Notes: generated by a model from the sequence alone, not told the origin. Positions 1 to 7,442 are shown, counted from the first letter of the stretch. The stretch: DNA of 11,783 nucleotides from Propionibacteriaceae bacterium (GCA_030538175.1 JAUNUL010000060.1:1-11783); one strand, 5' to 3'. Translations and numbers: made by a program.

Positions 1-794
1 GTCAGCATCTGCGGGACGCCCTGGGACCCGTCGAGCACCATGACCGCACCGTGGGCATGGGCCCAGTCGGCGATCTTGCGGACCGGGTTGACGGTGCCGA
101 GCACGTTGGACACCCACGTCACCGAGACGATCTTCGTCTTCTCGTTGATCAGGTTGTCCCGCTCGGCCGCCGCCATGTCCAGGCGGCCTTCCTCGGTGAT
201 GTCGAACCAGCGCAACACGGCGCCGGTGCGCTCACAGAGCATCTGCCACGGCACGATGTTGGAGTGGTGTTCCATCACCGAGACCACGATCTCGTCCCCG
301 GGCTTGAGCCGGGCACCAAGCGAGTTCGCGCACAGGTTCAGCGCCTCGGAGGCGTTCTTGGTGAAGATGACCTCTTCGGACCGGGCGGCGCCGATGAACG
401 CCGCCACCTTGGCCCGGGCCCCCTCGAACGCCTCCGTCGCCTCCGCACCCAGCACATGCATCGCCCGCGCCACATTGGCGTTGTGCCAGCGATAGAACTG
501 CGTGAGCTTGTCCATCACCGCGAACGGCTTCTGCGACGTGTTCGCCGAGTCGAGATAGACGATCGGCGCACCGTCGATCTCCCGGCTCAGGATCGGGAAG
601 TCGGCACGCACCATCTCGGTGTTGATCGGATACGGCAGGGGCAACTGAGCCCCCGAGATCGGCTCGACCTCGGGGATCTCATCGTTGGTCCGCGACCGGG
701 TCGCCCAGGAGAGCTGGCCCGGTGCGGTGCCGGACGTGGCGTCCGCTGCAGTTTCGGCGGACCTCACGTCCGCTCTGGTTTCAGCAGAGGTCAT
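1..794 (-). CDS. sufS: SufS cysteine desulfurase (C-terminus cut by window edge)
   Basis: This is a class-II cysteine desulfurase, a PLP enzyme that removes sulfur from L-cysteine and feeds it as persulfide to the SufBCD scaffold in the cytosol. Reading leftward from the ATG at 794, 264 codons are present. Visible family features are LDSANTSQKP (residues 81-90), the EHHSNIVPW block (175-183, with the His expected to stack on PLP), VSNVLGTVNPV (228-238) and the cofactor-binding DGSQ (Asp255, Gln258). The PLP lysine and the active-site cysteine lie beyond the window. The ATG overlaps the sufC stop as ATGA, with a weak AAGG upstream, which suggests translational coupling. The domain proper begins near residue 61 (MVRADFP), so there is an unusual N-terminal extension of about 60 residues rich in Ala, Thr, Glu and Asp. 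An internal ATG at 614 would give a normal-length N-terminus. The function is secure; the start is less so. Confidence 0.93.
   Translation of the reverse strand, partial: MTSAETRADVRSAETAADATSGTAPGQLSWATRSRTNDEIPEVEPISGAQLPLPYPINTEMVRADFPILSREIDGAPIVYLDSANTSQKPFAVMDKLTQFYRWHNANVARAMHVLGAEATEAFEGARAKVAAFIGAARSEEVIFTKNASEALNLCANSLGARLKPGDEIVVSVMEHHSNIVPWQMLCERTGAVLRWFDITEEGRLDMAAAERDNLINEKTKIVSVTWVSNVLGTVNPVRKIADWAHAHGAVMVLDGSQGVPQML
735..788 (-). repeat. 27-bp tandem duplication in the sufS N-terminal coding region
   Basis: Two adjacent, diverged 27-bp units (788-762 and 761-735, minus strand) encode SAETRADVR and SAETAADAT, and a third Ser codon follows. The units match in the SAET and AD codons and keep the frame. 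This looks like an in-frame duplication of nine codons in a probably disordered leader of SufS, directly after the start codon. Confidence 0.7.
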
Positions 795-1555
795 GAAACC
801 TTCGCCGCCCGCAGGTACTTGTCGTAGCCCTCGGCCTCCAGCTCGTTGGCGAGCTCGGCCCCACCCTGGGCGGCAACGCGGCCGTCCACGAACACGTGCA
901 CGTGATCGGGCTTGATGTAGTTCAGGATCCGCGTGTAGTGCGTGATCAGCAGCAGACCACGGTCGCCCTGGCCGGTGAACCGGTTGACACCGTCCGCGGC
1001 AACGCGCAGCGCGTCGATATCCAGGCCGGAGTCGAGCTCGTCGAGGATCGCGAACCGCGGATTCAGCAGCTCGAGCTGGGCGATCTCGTGGCGCTTCTTC
1101 TCACCGCCGGAGAAGCCCTCGTTGACCGAGCGCTGGGCGAACGACTTGTCCAGGTTGACGCGCTCCATGGTTTCGTTGACGGCCTTGACCCAGTGCCGAA
1201 GCTTCGGTGCCTCGCCGTCGATGGCGGTCTTGGCGGTGCGCAGGAAGTTCGACACCGAGACGCCCGGCACCTCGACCGGATACTGCATCCCGAGGAACAG
1301 CCCGGCGCGGGCGCGCTCGTCGACGGACATGGCGAGCAGGTCTTCACCGTCGAGGGTGACGGTGCCCTGGGTCACCGAATACTTCGGGTGACCCGCAACC
1401 GAGTACGCCAGCGTCGACTTGCCGGAGCCGTTCGGCCCCATGATCGCGTGGACTTCACCGGAGTTGATGGTCAGGTCGACGCCCTTGAGGATTTCCTTGG
1501 GCCCCGAATCGGTCTCGACGGAGACGTGCAGGTCGGTGATGGCAAGAGTGCTCAT
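791..1555 (-). CDS. sufC: SufC, Fe-S cluster assembly ATPase
   Basis: SufC is the ABC-type ATPase of the SufBC2D scaffold; ATP binding drives the conformational change needed to build a cluster on SufB/SufD. It is soluble and has no membrane partner. The 254-residue protein is normal length for the family. It shows Walker A GPNGSGKS (40-47), the Q-loop region GMQYPVEVPG (89-98), the SufC-type signature FSGGEKKRHEI (148-158), Walker B and D-loop ILDELDSGLDIDAL (170-183), and the H-loop ITHYTRIL with His206. The ATG at 1555 is preceded by GAAGGAAG about 9 nt upstream. The gene starts 4 nt after the sufD stop and its own stop overlaps the sufS start. The DELDSGLD stretch and the signature distinguish it from ordinary transport ATPases. 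Confidence 0.97.
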   Translation of the reverse strand: MSTLAITDLHVSVETDSGPKEILKGVDLTINSGEVHAIMGPNGSGKSTLAYSVAGHPKYSVTQGTVTLDGEDLLAMSVDERARAGLFLGMQYPVEVPGVSVSNFLRTAKTAIDGEAPKLRHWVKAVNETMERVNLDKSFAQRSVNEGFSGGEKKRHEIAQLELLNPRFAILDELDSGLDIDALRVAADGVNRFTGQGDRGLLLITHYTRILNYIKPDHVHVFVDGRVAAQGGAELANELEAEGYDKYLRAAKVS

Positions 1556-1559
1556 GGGC

Positions 1560-2813
1560 TCAGGCTTCCTTCGTCAGGTTCTCGTCGGTGTCGGCTTTGA
1601 TGGTGTCGGCGTTGGGGCCGTCGGCTTCGGTGGGCAGGGGTTCGGTGTTCTCGGGTACGCCAACGTGCGCTTCGAGTTCGGCCTCGATGGCCTCGAGCAG
1701 ACGCTCCTCGACCTCGCGCACGCCGATGCGGCGGATGATGTCGGCGAAGAAGCCGTGCACCACCAGGCGGCGAGCCTCGGCCTCGTCGATGCCGCGTGAG
1801 CGCAGATAGAACAGCTGCTCGTCGTCGAATCGGCCCGTCGTGGAGGCGTGGCCCGCCCCCTCGATCTCACCGGTCTCGATCTCGAGGTTGGGCACGGAGT
1901 CGGCCTTGCAGCCGTCGGTCAGCAGCAGGTTCTTGTTGGACTCATAGGTCTCGATGCCCTCGGCGACCTTGCGGATCAGCACATCGCCGACCCAAACCGT
2001 GTGCGCGCCCTTGCCCTGCAGCGCACCGCGATAGTCCACGTTCGACCGGGTGTGCGGGGCATTGTGGTCCACGAACAGCCGGTGCTCGATGTGCTGGCCG
2101 GCATCGGCGAAATAGAGGCCGAACTGGTCGATGGAACCGCCCGGGCCGGCGTACTCCGCCGTCTCAGCGATCCGCACCAGATCCCCGCCGAGCGACACGG
2201 CCACACTGCGGACCTGGGCATCCCGACCCACGGTGAAGCTGACCTGGCCTGCATGGACCGCGTCATCGGCCCAGTCGGCGATCGACACGAACGAGACGTC
2301 CGAGCCGTCCTTGGCGACGACCTGGATGAGACCCGCATAGGTCGCGGAGCCCTGGTGCTGGATGACGATGCGCGCCTTCGCGTGCCGCCCGATCAGGAAC
2401 ACCATGTGGTCGTGCACGACGTCCTCGGCGGAGCGGCCGGTCAGGTCCACGATGATCGGACCATTGAGCTCCAGATTGCCGGGCACCTCGAACAACACCG
2501 CTCCCCCGGCATGCTCGGCCGCCATGGCGGCGATCCGGTCGCCCGGGGCATGCCCACCGAGAGTGCGGGCCTCCTTGGTGGTGATCCGGTTGACCGTCAC
2601 CCCCACCGGCAGGGACAGCTCCTGGGTCAGCTTGGTGCCGGTGCCCTCGGCTTCGAGGAGACCGCGCAGGCGACGCAGCGGGGTGAACCGCCACACCTCC
2701 TCGCGACCGTGCGGCACCGGATGATCGGCAAGGTCATAGGACGGAGTGGGGTGCAGGTGCGAGGCAATGGTTTCCACCGCACCGGCCACATTCGGTCGGG
2801 TGTCCACAGACAC
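1560..2813 (-). CDS. sufD: SufD, Fe-S scaffold subunit
   Basis: SufD pairs with SufB in the SufBC2D complex, where nascent Fe-S clusters form at the SufB-SufD interface. Family features include VPHGREEVWRFTPLRRLRGL near the N-terminus, a central beta-helix region, LYFADAGQHIEHR, and the C-terminal block SVPNLEIETGEI followed by AGHASTTGRFDDEQLFYLRSRG. The His in AGHAS corresponds by position to the SufD histidine implicated in cluster assembly. An acidic tail of about 35 residues ends the protein. The start is uncertain. I chose the GTG at 2813 (417 aa) because AAAGTGA lies a usable distance upstream; GTGs at 2825 and 2807 are alternatives. The longer frame to 2912 would run back through the hairpins into sufB and is unlikely. 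The stop is 4 nt before sufC. Confidence 0.92.
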   Translation of the reverse strand: MSVDTRPNVAGAVETIASHLHPTPSYDLADHPVPHGREEVWRFTPLRRLRGLLEAEGTGTKLTQELSLPVGVTVNRITTKEARTLGGHAPGDRIAAMAAEHAGGAVLFEVPGNLELNGPIIVDLTGRSAEDVVHDHMVFLIGRHAKARIVIQHQGSATYAGLIQVVAKDGSDVSFVSIADWADDAVHAGQVSFTVGRDAQVRSVAVSLGGDLVRIAETAEYAGPGGSIDQFGLYFADAGQHIEHRLFVDHNAPHTRSNVDYRGALQGKGAHTVWVGDVLIRKVAEGIETYESNKNLLLTDGCKADSVPNLEIETGEIEGAGHASTTGRFDDEQLFYLRSRGIDEAEARRLVVHGFFADIIRRIGVREVEERLLEAIEAELEAHVGVPENTEPLPTEADGPNADTIKADTDENLTKEA

Positions 2814-2856
2814 GTTGGGGTTCACTTTCTTTCGGAGGTTCCAGGGAGGTACGCGT

Positions 2857-2897
2857 GCCGGGGCGCGAGTCAGGTTCCGCGCCCCGGCCGGCCGGGG
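2857..2897 (-). promoter_or_regulatory. Overlapping GC hairpins between sufB and sufD
   Basis: The 85-nt sufB-sufD spacer contains an 11-bp perfect inverted repeat, GCCGGGGCGCG (2857-2867) and CGCGCCCCGGC (2878-2888), with a 10-nt loop. Next to sufB lies a 16-bp perfect palindrome, CCCCGGCCGGCCGGGG (2882-2897). The two share 2882-2888, so in the transcript they cannot both fold. No T-run follows, so this is not a classical intrinsic terminator. It may set the sufB:sufD ratio, protect mRNA ends after cleavage, or attenuate transcription. The structures are visible in the sequence; the role is inferred. Confidence 0.6.
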
Positions 2898-2898
2898 G

Positions 2899-4332
2899 TC
2901 AGCCGACCGCACCCTCCATCTGCAGTTCGATGAGGCGGTTGAGCTCCAGGGCGTATTCCATCGGCAGCTCCTTGGCGATCGGCTCGACGAAGCCGCGGAC
3001 GATCATCGCCATGGCCTCGTCCTCCTCCATGCCGCGAGACATGAGATAGAAGAGCTGGTCGTCGGAGACCTTGGACACGGTCGCTTCGTGGGCCATCGAC
3101 ACGTCGTCCTCGCGGACGTCCACATAGGGATAGGTGTCGGACCTCGAAATCTGGTCGACCAGCAGCGCATCGCACTTCACCGAGGAAGCGGAGTGGTGGG
3201 CACCGGGCTGCACCTGCACAAGGCCGCGATAGGACGACCGGCCGCCACCGCGGGCAACGGACTTGGAGATGATCGAGCTCGACGTATACGGCGCAGCGTG
3301 GACCATCTTGGACCCCGCGTCCTGGTGCTGGCCGGGGCCGGCGAACGCGATCGACAGGGTCTCGCCACGGGCGTGCTCACCCATCAGCCACACGGCCGGA
3401 TATTTCATCGTCACCTTGGAGCCGAGGTTGCCGTCGACCCATTCCATGGTCGCGCCGGCCTCACACATCGCCCGCTTGGTGACGAGGTTGTAGACATTGG
3501 TCGACCAGTTCTGGATGGTCGTGTAGCGGCAGCGGCCGCCCTTCTTGACGATGATCTCCACGACGGCCGAGTGCAGCGAGTCCGACTTGTAGATCGGCGC
3601 CGTGCAGCCCTCGACGTAGTGCACGTAGGCGTCCTCGTCGACGATGATGAGCGTGCGCTCGAACTGGCCCATGTTCTCCGTGTTGATGCGGAAGTAGGCC
3701 TGCAGCGGGATCGTCACGTGGACGCCCTTCGGCACGTAGATGAAGGAGCCGCCCGACCACACGGCCGTGTTGAGCGAGGCGAACTTGTTGTCGCCGACGG
3801 GGATGACGGTGCCGAAGTACTCCTGGAAGAGCTCCGGGTGCTCCTTCAGCGCGGTGTCGGTGTCGAGGAAGATGACGCCCTGACGCTCGAGTTCCTCGTT
3901 GATCTTGTGGTAGACCACCTCGGACTCGTACTGAGCGGCGACGCCTGCAACCAGACGGGCCTTCTCGGCCTCCGGGATGCCCAGGCGGTCATAGGTGTTC
4001 TTGATGTCCTCCGGCAGGTCCTCCCAGGTCTGGGCCTGCCGCTCGGTGGAGCGCACGAAATATTTGATGTTGTCGAAGTCGATGTCGCTGAGGTCCGAAC
4101 CCCAGGTCGGCATCGGCTTGCGATCGAAGAGCTTCAGGCCCTTGAGTCGCAGGTCGAGCATCCACTCCGGCTCATCCTTGAGGCCGGAAATGTCACGCAC
4201 GACGGCTTCGCTGAGACCACGCTTGGCGGCGGCACCGGCGACGTCCGGGTCGGCCCATCCGTATTCATAGCGGCCCAGGGCATCGAGTTGCTCGTCCTGG
4301 CTGAGCGGCCGCTGGTTGTCGAGCTGAGTCAT
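2899..4332 (-). CDS. sufB: SufB, Fe-S scaffold subunit
   Basis: SufB is the main scaffold on which sulfur from SufS and iron are combined, in complex with SufC and SufD. The 477-residue length and near-continuous conservation make the call firm. Visible blocks include [53 protein letters not shown], and the C-terminal core [19 protein letters not shown] followed by [20 protein letters not shown]. Cys387 and Glu416 (with His415) sit where the E. coli SufB residues essential for cluster assembly lie; this assignment is by motif, not structure. The mycobacterial homologue carries an intein, but no insertion is present here. The ATG at 4332 follows the sufR stop by one base and has GAAGG 7 nt upstream. 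It is the first structural gene of the operon. Confidence 0.97.
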   Translation of the reverse strand: MTQLDNQRPLSQDEQLDALGRYEYGWADPDVAGAAAKRGLSEAVVRDISGLKDEPEWMLDLRLKGLKLFDRKPMPTWGSDLSDIDFDNIKYFVRSTERQAQTWEDLPEDIKNTYDRLGIPEAEKARLVAGVAAQYESEVVYHKINEELERQGVIFLDTDTALKEHPELFQEYFGTVIPVGDNKFASLNTAVWSGGSFIYVPKGVHVTIPLQAYFRINTENMGQFERTLIIVDEDAYVHYVEGCTAPIYKSDSLHSAVVEIIVKKGGRCRYTTIQNWSTNVYNLVTKRAMCEAGATMEWVDGNLGSKVTMKYPAVWLMGEHARGETLSIAFAGPGQHQDAGSKMVHAAPYTSSSIISKSVARGGGRSSYRGLVQVQPGAHHSASSVKCDALLVDQISRSDTYPYVDVREDDVSMAHEATVSKVSDDQLFYLMSRGMEEDEAMAMIVRGFVEPIAKELPMEYALELNRLIELQMEGAVG

Positions 4333-4333
4333 A

Positions 4334-5038
4334 TCAGGCCTTCTTTCGGATGTTTTCGGTCGGAATCAGGACTTTGGTCGGGTTCGGCACGTGCGTGGTG
4401 CACACCCCATCGCCATGGGCGATGGTGGCGAGCCGTTGCACATGCACACCGAGCAGCTGCGAGAACAACTCGGTCTCGGCCTCGCAGAGCTGGGGAAATG
4501 CCTGTGCGACATGGGAGATCGGACAATGATGCTGGCACAGTTGCTCCCCCGCCAACGCGGGACGGGTCGAGGCCACATAGCCGTCATCGCTGAGCGCCTC
4601 GGCCAGCGCATCGACGGGATTGCCCTCGGGATCGGTGGCCCGCAACTCGCGATAGCGGGTTTCGACCTGCGCGATGCGGGTCCGGGCCAGCTGGTCAAGG
4701 GCATCGGCACCCATGACGTGGGTCAGCTGCGCCAGCGCGGCGATCGCGAGGTCGTCATAGGCCTGGTGGAAGGACGCGCGCCCCACGGGGGTCAACACGA
4801 ACTCCTTGGCCGGCCGACCCCGACCTCGCTGACCCTGGATCCGCTGATCCTGAGCCTGGAGATCCCCACGCTCGACCAGCGCGCCGAGATGGCGGCGAAT
4901 GGCCGCTGGGGTCAACTCGAGCCGCTCGGCCAGCAGGCCAGCCGTGGAGGGGCCATGCTCCATGATCGACTGCAGGACCCGTTGGCGCGTGGACGCGTCA
5001 TCAGACGCCGCTTCCGTTGCGGCAGCGGAACGTGGCAT
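4334..5038 (-). CDS. sufR: SufR, Fe-S sensing transcriptional repressor of the suf operon
   Basis: SufR is a DNA-binding regulator that holds an Fe-S cluster and represses the suf genes when clusters are plentiful. The N-terminal half has a winged helix-turn-helix ([26 protein letters not shown]), followed by a basic wing [16 protein letters not shown]. The C-terminal half has Cys168, Cys172, Cys185 and Cys213 (numbered from the ATG at 5038) within [19 protein letters not shown] and GVCTTHVP. The C-x12-C-x27-C spacing of the last three matches the cluster ligands I recall for mycobacterial SufR. It is first in the operon, so it should autoregulate. The start is ambiguous: ATG 5038 (234 aa, AAGGGA 12 nt upstream), ATG 5062 (242 aa), or GTG 5071 (245 aa), which would be leaderless if the promoter call is right. 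The function is secure. Confidence 0.93.
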   Translation of the reverse strand: MPRSAAATEAASDDASTRQRVLQSIMEHGPSTAGLLAERLELTPAAIRRHLGALVERGDLQAQDQRIQGQRGRGRPAKEFVLTPVGRASFHQAYDDLAIAALAQLTHVMGADALDQLARTRIAQVETRYRELRATDPEGNPVDALAEALSDDGYVASTRPALAGEQLCQHHCPISHVAQAFPQLCEAETELFSQLLGVHVQRLATIAHGDGVCTTHVPNPTKVLIPTENIRKKA

Positions 5039-5070
5039 GATCGCGTCAGTTCCCTTCTGCATGATTTCCA

Positions 5071-5084
5071 CAACACTATTGTTG
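5071..5084. promoter_or_regulatory. Probable SufR operator, CAAC-N6-GTTG
   Basis: CAACACTATTGTTG is a palindrome with arms CAAC/GTTG and six spacer bases; the inner CAACA/TGTTG arms are also complementary. It has the form described for SufR boxes in cyanobacteria (CAAC-N6-GTTG). It lies immediately upstream of sufR, between the divergent sufR and hydrolase genes, and overlaps the predicted -10 element. Binding here would block sufR-sufBDCS transcription and might also affect the divergent unit. The motif is seen; binding is inferred. Confidence 0.7.
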
Positions 5085-5105
5085 CGTTAATTGTTCCCGG
5101 GTCAA
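5078..5105 (-). promoter_or_regulatory. Probable sufR-sufBDCS promoter
   Basis: On the minus strand, TTGACC (5105-5100) matches the -35 consensus at five of six bases. It is followed after 16 nt by AACAAT (5083-5078), a four-of-six match to the -10. The expected start would be at or near 5071, which is the G of a GTG in frame with SufR. The -10 lies inside the CAAC-N6-GTTG palindrome, a layout suited to repression. Confidence 0.5.
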
Positions 5106-5114
5106 ACCCCGGGG
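5096..5114. repeat. Imperfect GC inverted repeat around the -35 region
   Basis: CCCGGGT (5096-5102) and ACCCCGGGG (5106-5114) form an inverted repeat with one extra base in the right arm, centred on the -35 of the sufR promoter. It could be a second protein-binding site in the divergent region or chance in GC-rich DNA. No terminator-like T-run is attached. Confidence 0.35.
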
Positions 5115-5136
5115 GGCCCGATTTGGACACTTTCCT

Positions 5137-5973
5137 GTGCTGACACCCGAAACCGCCCATTCGGTTTGGCTGGCCGATGGCCGCCGATTGGGGTACGCGG
5201 AGTTCGGCGATCGGGCCGGCTTCCCGGCCTTCTTCTTCCACGGTGAGCCTGGTTCCAGACTCTCGGGCGCGCTGCTGGCCGACCACGCGCAGGCGGCTGG
5301 CGTACGCCTCATCGCCCCGGACCGGCCCGGCTTCGGGCTGTCCGGCTTCCAACCAGGCCGGGGACGCATCGAGTGGCCGGACGACGTCGCCCAGCTCGCG
5401 GACCTTTTGGGCATCGGTCAGTACGCCACCGTGGGCTGGTCCGCCGGCGGACCGTACGCCCTGGCCTGCGCCGCGCAACATCCGCAGCGGGTCGCGGCGG
5501 CCGGCGTACTGGCCGGGGTCGACCGGCTCGGCCACCTGAACCCACGGCTGGTGAAGAGCCTGTGGCGCATCCGACTGCCCGGCGGGGACCGCAACCGCTG
5601 GGCCGAGGCGATCTCGCAAGCCTGGCTGCGCACCCGGACCGCCGCAGGCAACACCATCGAGGCCACCAACGAGGCCGCGGCCACCATCGCGGCCGGCATG
5701 CGCGAAGGCGTGCGGGAGAGCACCGCCGGGGTCCTCCACGAGCTCCGCCTGCTGAACCGGGACTGGGACTTCGACCCGGGCGCGATCGCCGGCGTACCCA
5801 TCCGGTTCTGGCACGGACTCGACGACACCCTCATCTCCACCCGGCACACCCGCACCCTTGCGGCGCGCATCCCGAACGCCCAGGCGACCTATCTTCCGGG
5901 CTGCGGCCACGTGACCCTGCTCACGCAGCATGGCCGCGAGATCCTCACCGAGCTCCGCAGGCTTGCGACATAG
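5137..5973 (+). CDS. Alpha/beta hydrolase fold protein
   Basis: A 278-residue cytosolic alpha/beta hydrolase with a complete catalytic apparatus. It has the oxyanion-hole segment FFHGEPGSR (33-41), the strand APDRPGFGLS (60-69), the nucleophile elbow GWSAGG with Ser102, an acidic residue at Asp229 or Asp230 in WHGLDDTL, and His258 in GCGHVTL. There is no signal peptide. The substrate cannot be read from the sequence; esterase, peptidase-like and haloperoxidase-like members all share these motifs. The start is a GTG at 5137 with only a weak GGAC upstream, just after the divergent sufR regulatory region. The stop is 9 nt before the ABC ATPase gene, so it probably leads that transcript. In M. 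tuberculosis a membrane protein gene (Rv1459c) occupies the comparable position, so the hydrolase is a lineage-specific neighbour. The family is certain and the function unknown. Confidence 0.88.
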   Translation: MLTPETAHSVWLADGRRLGYAEFGDRAGFPAFFFHGEPGSRLSGALLADHAQAAGVRLIAPDRPGFGLSGFQPGRGRIEWPDDVAQLADLLGIGQYATVGWSAGGPYALACAAQHPQRVAAAGVLAGVDRLGHLNPRLVKSLWRIRLPGGDRNRWAEAISQAWLRTRTAAGNTIEATNEAAATIAAGMREGVRESTAGVLHELRLLNRDWDFDPGAIAGVPIRFWHGLDDTLISTRHTRTLAARIPNAQATYLPGCGHVTLLTQHGREILTELRRLAT

Positions 5974-5982
5974 ACTGACGCA

Positions 5983-6690
5983 ATGCCTGCCCCAGCCCTC
6001 GAGATCGACACGATCTCCCTTCGCCGCGGGGGTCGCGCGATCCTGAACGAGCTCAGCCTGTCCGCAGCGCCCGGGCACATCACGGCGCTGCTGGGCCCCA
6101 ACGGGGCCGGCAAGACGACCACGATCCGCTGCTGCACCGGCCTGCTCACCCCCGACTCCGGAACCATCCGCATCCTCGGATCCGACCCGGCCACCGCCGC
6201 AGCCCGGGGCGAGGTCGGCGTCATGCCGCAGCACACCGGCGCCTGGTCGGGCATCCGCCCGCTGGAGTTGCTGCGCTATCTCGCCGGACTGCACGCCCAC
6301 CCGTTGCCGGTGGCCGAGTTGGCGACCGAGCTGGGGTTGGACGGCTTTTCGAGTACGCCGTATCGCCGCCTGTCCGGCGGCCAACAGCAACTCGTCAACC
6401 TCGCCGGTGCGCTCATCGGTCGCCCCGCCCTGGTGTTCCTCGACGAACCCAGCGCCGGGCTCGACCCGCACGTGCGACGCCGCGTCTGGGACTTGCTGCG
6501 CCAACTCCGCGAAGCCGGCCTGTCGATCCTGCTCACCACCCACTCGATGGCCGAAGCCGAAGCGCTGGCCGATCACGTGTGGATCATGGACCGCGGGCGC
6601 GTGAGCGCGTCCGGCACGATCCAGGAACTGACCGCGACCCAATCGCTGGAGGATCTGTTCCTCCAGGTCACCTCGGGAGACGCATCGTGA
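5983..6690 (+). CDS. ABC transporter ATP-binding protein
   Basis: The ATPase half of an ABC exporter, expected on the inner face of the membrane with the permease encoded next. The 235-residue protein has Walker A GPNGAGKT (38-45), Q-loop Gln83 in VMPQHTG, signature LSGGQQQ (130-136), Walker B LVFLDEPSAGLD (150-161) and the H-loop at His187 in LLTTHSMAEAEAL. It resembles the CcmA/DrrA-like class of ABC-2 ATPases. It begins with an ATG 9 nt after the hydrolase stop and its stop overlaps the permease GTG. Its order with the permease and ctaA matches Rv1458c-Rv1457c-Rv1456c of M. tuberculosis. Older annotations call that transporter an antibiotic exporter, but the cargo is unknown and proximity to ctaA makes a heme or oxidase link plausible. 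Confidence 0.94.
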   Translation: MPAPALEIDTISLRRGGRAILNELSLSAAPGHITALLGPNGAGKTTTIRCCTGLLTPDSGTIRILGSDPATAAARGEVGVMPQHTGAWSGIRPLELLRYLAGLHAHPLPVAELATELGLDGFSSTPYRRLSGGQQQLVNLAGALIGRPALVFLDEPSAGLDPHVRRRVWDLLRQLREAGLSILLTTHSMAEAEALADHVWIMDRGRVSASGTIQELTATQSLEDLFLQVTSGDAS

Positions 6691-7442
6691 CCGCCCTGGA
6701 CTTCTCCCCCGCACCCGGCGCCGCCCCGGCCGGCCGCCGCATCCTGACCCATGCCCGGACCGAGGCGGGCCTGTGGATCCGCAACGGTGAGCAGTTGCTG
6801 CTCGCGCTGGTCATCCCCATCGGCATCCTGATCGGCGGGCGCTTCTTCGGTGACCGTCTCGGCTTGGACATCGCCGTGACCGCCCCGTCCGTGCTCGGCC
6901 TGGCGATCCTTTCCTCCGGCTTCACCTCCGTCGCGATCACCACCGGTTTCGAACGTCGCTATGGCGTGCTGGAGCGGTTGGCCGCGACTCCGCTGACGAA
7001 GACGGGCCTGTTGCTCGGCAAGGCCGTCGCCCTGCTCTGGGTCACCGGGGGGCAGCTCGTGATCCTCACCGTCGTGGGCCTTGCTCTCGGCTGGCGGCCC
7101 ACCCTCCAGCCGGTCGCCGCGGTCATCGCGATCGTGGCAATGGTGCTGGGACTGATTGCGTACGCCGCATGGGGCCTCGCGCTTGCGGGCACATTGCGGG
7201 CCGAGGTCACCTTGGCCCTCGCCAACCTCGTCTATCTCGCGATGCTCGCGGTCGGTGCAGTGATGGTGCCGGTGGCGATGTATCCCGGACGCGTCCGCGC
7301 CATCGTCGAGTTGCTGCCAACGGCCGCACTCGGCGAAGCGTTGCGCGGCGGGGCCGCACCCGTGTGGCCTCTGTTCGTTCTGCTCATCTGGGCCGTGCTC
7401 GGTCTGTTCTTCGCTCGAAAGGTATTCCGATGGATGTCGTGA
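6687..7442 (+). CDS. ABC-2 type transporter permease
   Basis: A 251-residue integral membrane protein with about six hydrophobic helices: LLLALVIPIGILIGG, VLGLAILSSGFTSVAI, a long segment around LLGKAVALLWVTGGQLVIL, VIAIVAMVLGLIAYAAWG, LANLVYLAMLAVGAVMV and WPLFVLLIWAVLGLFFA. The ETTGFERRYGVLERLAATPL-like loop between helices 2 and 3 (GFERRYGVLERLAATPL here) is typical of the ABC-2 membrane family. I chose the GTG at 6687 because it overlaps the ATPase stop (GTGA) and has GGGAG 7 nt upstream; the frame extends further 5' only into the ATPase gene. Its last 13 bases overlap ctaA. One half-size permease implies a homodimer with the ATPase pair. The substrate is not readable. Confidence 0.92.
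   Translation: MTALDFSPAPGAAPAGRRILTHARTEAGLWIRNGEQLLLALVIPIGILIGGRFFGDRLGLDIAVTAPSVLGLAILSSGFTSVAITTGFERRYGVLERLAATPLTKTGLLLGKAVALLWVTGGQLVILTVVGLALGWRPTLQPVAAVIAIVAMVLGLIAYAAWGLALAGTLRAEVTLALANLVYLAMLAVGAVMVPVAMYPGRVRAIVELLPTAALGEALRGGAAPVWPLFVLLIWAVLGLFFARKVFRWMS

Noticed and set aside
2814..2912. A longer SufD starting at the GTG at 2912.
   Set aside because: It would overlap sufB, read through the GC hairpins, and add a Pro/Arg-rich leader not expected in SufD.
2899..4332. A possible intein in SufB, as in the mycobacterial homologue.
   Set aside because: The protein is a normal 477 residues and continuous through all conserved blocks, with no insertion.
2746..4593. A 615-codon plus-strand open frame opposite sufD, sufB and sufR.
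   Set aside because: It is antisense to highly conserved SufB/SufD sequence and its translation is His/Arg/Val-rich with no domain, which is typical of a GC-driven shadow frame.
4912..6714. A 600-codon minus-strand open frame across the hydrolase and ABC ATPase genes.
   Set aside because: It is antisense to two genes with complete catalytic motifs and its translation is low-complexity Gly/Arg/Gln-rich.
7169..7429. A 5' extension of the ctaA reading frame by 87 codons.
   Set aside because: It lies inside the permease gene, encodes an Arg-rich non-membrane sequence, and the ATG at 7430 has a good AAAGG site and the normal CtaA N-terminus.
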